Shown here: positions 62,276 to 64,000 of the stretch, piece after piece
Numbering within the stretch: the first letter of the stretch is position 1
Layout of the letters: each line of letters begins with the position of its first letter
Notes under the pieces: model-generated
The model's database searches: none
Seen by the model: only the letters and a program-made list of their open reading frames with translations
What the model was told of the DNA's origin: nothing
Assembly (NCBI RefSeq): GCF_001655055.1
Contig: NZ_LXEW01000035.1
Location: 1-64,000 of the forward strand
DNA: 64,000 bases
Direction: 5' to 3'
Origin: Providencia heimbachae ATCC 35613
GTDB lineage: Bacteria > Pseudomonadota > Gammaproteobacteria > Enterobacterales > Enterobacteriaceae
Position numbers and translations under genes: made by a program

Positions 62276-63766
62276 TTACTCTATTCCTAACTCTTTTAAT
62301 TTACGCGTTAAGGTATTACGACCCCAGCCTAATAATCGGGCAGCTTCTTGTTTATGGCCATTGGTGTATTTCAACGCACAATTTAGCATGGTGTGTTCCA
62401 ATAGTGGGATTGCTTGAGCCAGTAAATCTTCTTTGCCATCTTGTAGCGCATTATCGGTCCATTGTCCTAATAGCTCGAACCATGGAAGTTCATTACCTAT
62501 GATGCGTTGGGGGGGGGATAATAATTGCCCAGCTTCTGGCGATTGCTTATCTAATGACTGATTTTCGGTGGTGTGTTCTTCGAGCAGATCATTCGGTAAG
62601 TCTTGTGGGAGAATTTCTTGGCTGGCTGCCATCACAGTGAGCCAGCGACACACGTTTTCTAGCTGGCGAACATTACCTGACCAATAGTAGCGTTGAAGAA
62701 TTTTTTCACTATCCGGGTGGAGAACTTTGCTTTCTACTCCGAGTTCTTTGGCGGTATTTTGCAAAAAGAAGTGAGCAAGGCGTGGAATATCCTCTGGACG
62801 TTCGCGCAACGGGGGTAATTGAACGCGAATGACATTCAATCGGTGAAATAAATCTTCACGGAATAAGTTTTCTTTTACGCGTTTCTCAAGATCTTGGTGG
62901 GTTGCCGCAATAATACGTACATCCACTTTTACAGGGGTATAACCGCCAATACGGTAAAATTGCCCTTCAGCAAGAACTCGCAGCAATCGTGTTTGTACAT
63001 CAAGGGGCATATCGCCAATTTCATCTAAAAATAATGAGCCACGATTGGCTTGTTCGAAGCGACCTTGACGAACTTGAGTTGCTCCAGTAAAGGCGCCTTT
63101 TTCGTGGCCAAAAAGTTCTGATTCAATTAAATCTTTGGGGATTGCGGCCATGTTGAGGGCAATAAAAGGCTCATTGGCGCGAGGACTATGTTGATGTAAG
63201 GCATGAGCAACCAGTTCTTTCCCTGTACCTGATTCACCATTAATGAGCACACTAATTGATGAGCGTGATAACCGGCCAATGATCCTATAGACCTCCTGCA
63301 TCGCAGGTGCCTCACCAATCATTGTTGAAGAAACTACCTGATTTTGCGGCTTGGCATCACGGCTCGTATGGTTTTGTTCTCGACTGTGATTAAGTGCTCG
63401 CTCAACTAAAGCGACGGTTTCATCAATATCAAAGGGTTTTGGAAGATAATCAAATGCCCCTGATTGATAGGCATTAACTGCCGCATCAAGGTCAGAGTGA
63501 GCCGTCATAATAATAACAGGTAGTAGCGGATGAGATTGTTTGAGTTGGTTTAACAGTGCTAAACCATCGATGCCCGGCATACGAATATCAGAGAGTAATA
63601 CATCAGGAAGTTCCTTTTCTAAAGCGGATAGCATGGCATCTGCACTATCAAAGCAGGTACAAGCAAAGTCGGCACTGCTAAGTGCTCGATCTAATACCCA
63701 TCGAATGGAACTGTCGTCATCAACGACCCAAATTTTTCCCTGTTGCGTAGTTGTTCCCTGCTGCAT
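62276..63766 (-). CDS. glnG: Nitrogen regulation response regulator GlnG (NtrC)
   Basis: Sigma-54 activator phosphorylated by GlnL under nitrogen limitation. The 496-residue protein has the receiver domain with phosphoacceptor D60 (E. coli D54, shifted by a six-residue N-terminal extension) and the AAA+ domain with Walker A GESGTGKE at 176-183 and GAFTGA loop near 227. A linker and a C-terminal Fis-type helix-turn-helix near 470-490 follow. In the linker, nine consecutive C residues (62509-62517 on the minus strand) encode part of SPPQ; the reading frame is intact in this copy. Confidence 0.96.
   Translation of the reverse strand: MQQGTTTQQGKIWVVDDDSSIRWVLDRALSSADFACTCFDSADAMLSALEKELPDVLLSDIRMPGIDGLALLNQLKQSHPLLPVIIMTAHSDLDAAVNAYQSGAFDYLPKPFDIDETVALVERALNHSREQNHTSRDAKPQNQVVSSTMIGEAPAMQEVYRIIGRLSRSSISVLINGESGTGKELVAHALHQHSPRANEPFIALNMAAIPKDLIESELFGHEKGAFTGATQVRQGRFEQANRGSLFLDEIGDMPLDVQTRLLRVLAEGQFYRIGGYTPVKVDVRIIAATHQDLEKRVKENLFREDLFHRLNVIRVQLPPLRERPEDIPRLAHFFLQNTAKELGVESKVLHPDSEKILQRYYWSGNVRQLENVCRWLTVMAASQEILPQDLPNDLLEEHTTENQSLDKQSPEAGQLLSPPQRIIGNELPWFELLGQWTDNALQDGKEDLLAQAIPLLEHTMLNCALKYTNGHKQEAARLLGWGRNTLTRKLKELGIE
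62509..62517 (-). repeat. Nine-C homopolymer in glnG
   Basis: Nine G residues on the plus strand, so nine C residues in the glnG coding strand, at about codons 416-419 between the AAA+ and DNA-binding domains. It is an outstanding run in this AT-rich sequence. Slippage there would truncate the protein before the Fis domain. Confidence 0.7.
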
Positions 63767-63775
63767 AGTTATCCC

Positions 63776-64000
63776 CTATTTCTTGATTGGCAGATAAATA
63801 GAAAATTCGGTGTGCCCAGGCCAACTGGTAAATTCAATTTTTCCTGAGTGCTGGTCAACTAAACTACGGGCAATTGATAGCCCTAAGCCCGTACCATCTG
63901 GGCGGCCACTGACCATCGGGTAAAATAATGTATCTTGAATAGCTAATGGAATGCCGGGGCCGTTATCTTCAATATCAATCCGTGCCGCCAGTCGATAGCG
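63776..64000 (-). CDS. glnL: Nitrogen regulation sensor kinase GlnL (NtrB), C-terminal part
   Basis: The last 74 codons of a histidine kinase are present, cut by the window edge. The end reads [13 protein letters not shown] before a TAG stop at 63776-63778, like the C terminus of E. coli GlnL, and an upstream G-box-type [12 protein letters not shown] segment is visible. It starts nine bases before glnG on the same strand, as in glnALG. GlnL phosphorylates GlnG when glutamine is low. Confidence 0.9.
   Translation of the reverse strand, partial: RYRLAARIDIEDNGPGIPLAIQDTLFYPMVSGRPDGTGLGLSIARSLVDQHSGKIEFTSWPGHTEFSIYLPIKK

Noticed and set aside
62276-63766. Possible frameshift in glnG at the C tract
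   Set aside because: The frame reads through intact with the Fis domain in phase; only potential slippage is reported.

Overview
This is a chromosomal window from an enterobacterium. Most products match Escherichia coli K-12 proteins closely in length and motif, for example OmpR D55, EnvZ H243, GlpE C65, BioH S82 and PaaZ E256/C295. Moderate AT richness, dispersed ERIC repeats, a chromosomal ampR-ampC pair, and a chaperone-usher operon with MrpJ-like regulators point to the Proteus/Providencia/Morganella group, most likely Providencia. That placement is inference; no rRNA or marker search was possible.

Layout. 1-13,284: complete phenylacetate catabolon, paaABCDEFGHIJK plus the repressor gene paaX on the minus strand and paaZ divergent on the plus strand, with a PaaX-type operator before paaA. 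13,396-20,149: a YafE-like methyltransferase, ydhR, photolyase phrB, osmoprotectant symporter proP and pyruvate oxidase poxB. 20,234-24,626: an AlkA-like glycosylase, a three-gene cluster (DUF2569 membrane protein, YeaO-like DUF488, DUF2569 membrane protein), and an ABC-F ATPase with a strong promoter and a structured leader that may encode a 14-residue peptide. 24,737-39,194: glpD, glpR, glpG, glpE, nfuA, gntX, bioH, feoCBA, tex, greB and ompR-envZ, close to E. coli gene order, although glpD is co-oriented with glpEGR. 39,547-44,205: Pho box and pstSCAB-phoU. 44,706-48,742: an amino-acid ABC importer with no ATPase gene beside it, and an AdeP-type adenine permease behind a PurR box. 49,003-51,122: yihI and hemN. 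51,123-62,275: an accessory block, with three tandem ERIC copies, ampC-ampR, and a fimbrial operon carrying two related adhesins and three MrpJ-like regulators. 62,276-64,000: glnG and the end of glnL.

Functional picture. The paa genes activate phenylacetate to its CoA ester, epoxidise and open the ring, and beta-oxidise it to acetyl-CoA and succinyl-CoA. Candidate control sites visible in the DNA include PaaX, FNR/CRP, GlpR, Fur, PhoB and PurR boxes. In E. coli yihI-hemN lies beside glnG-glnL, so the ampC/fimbrial block looks like an insertion at that junction, with tandem ERICs at its hemN edge.

The least explained parts are the ABC-F leader, the DUF2569-yeaO-DUF2569 cluster with its promoter dyad, the repeated adhesin-regulator arrangement, and a nine-C tract inside glnG. 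Nothing seen is clearly a new defence or mobile system. No CRISPR array, tRNA, rRNA, transposase or integrase was recognised.
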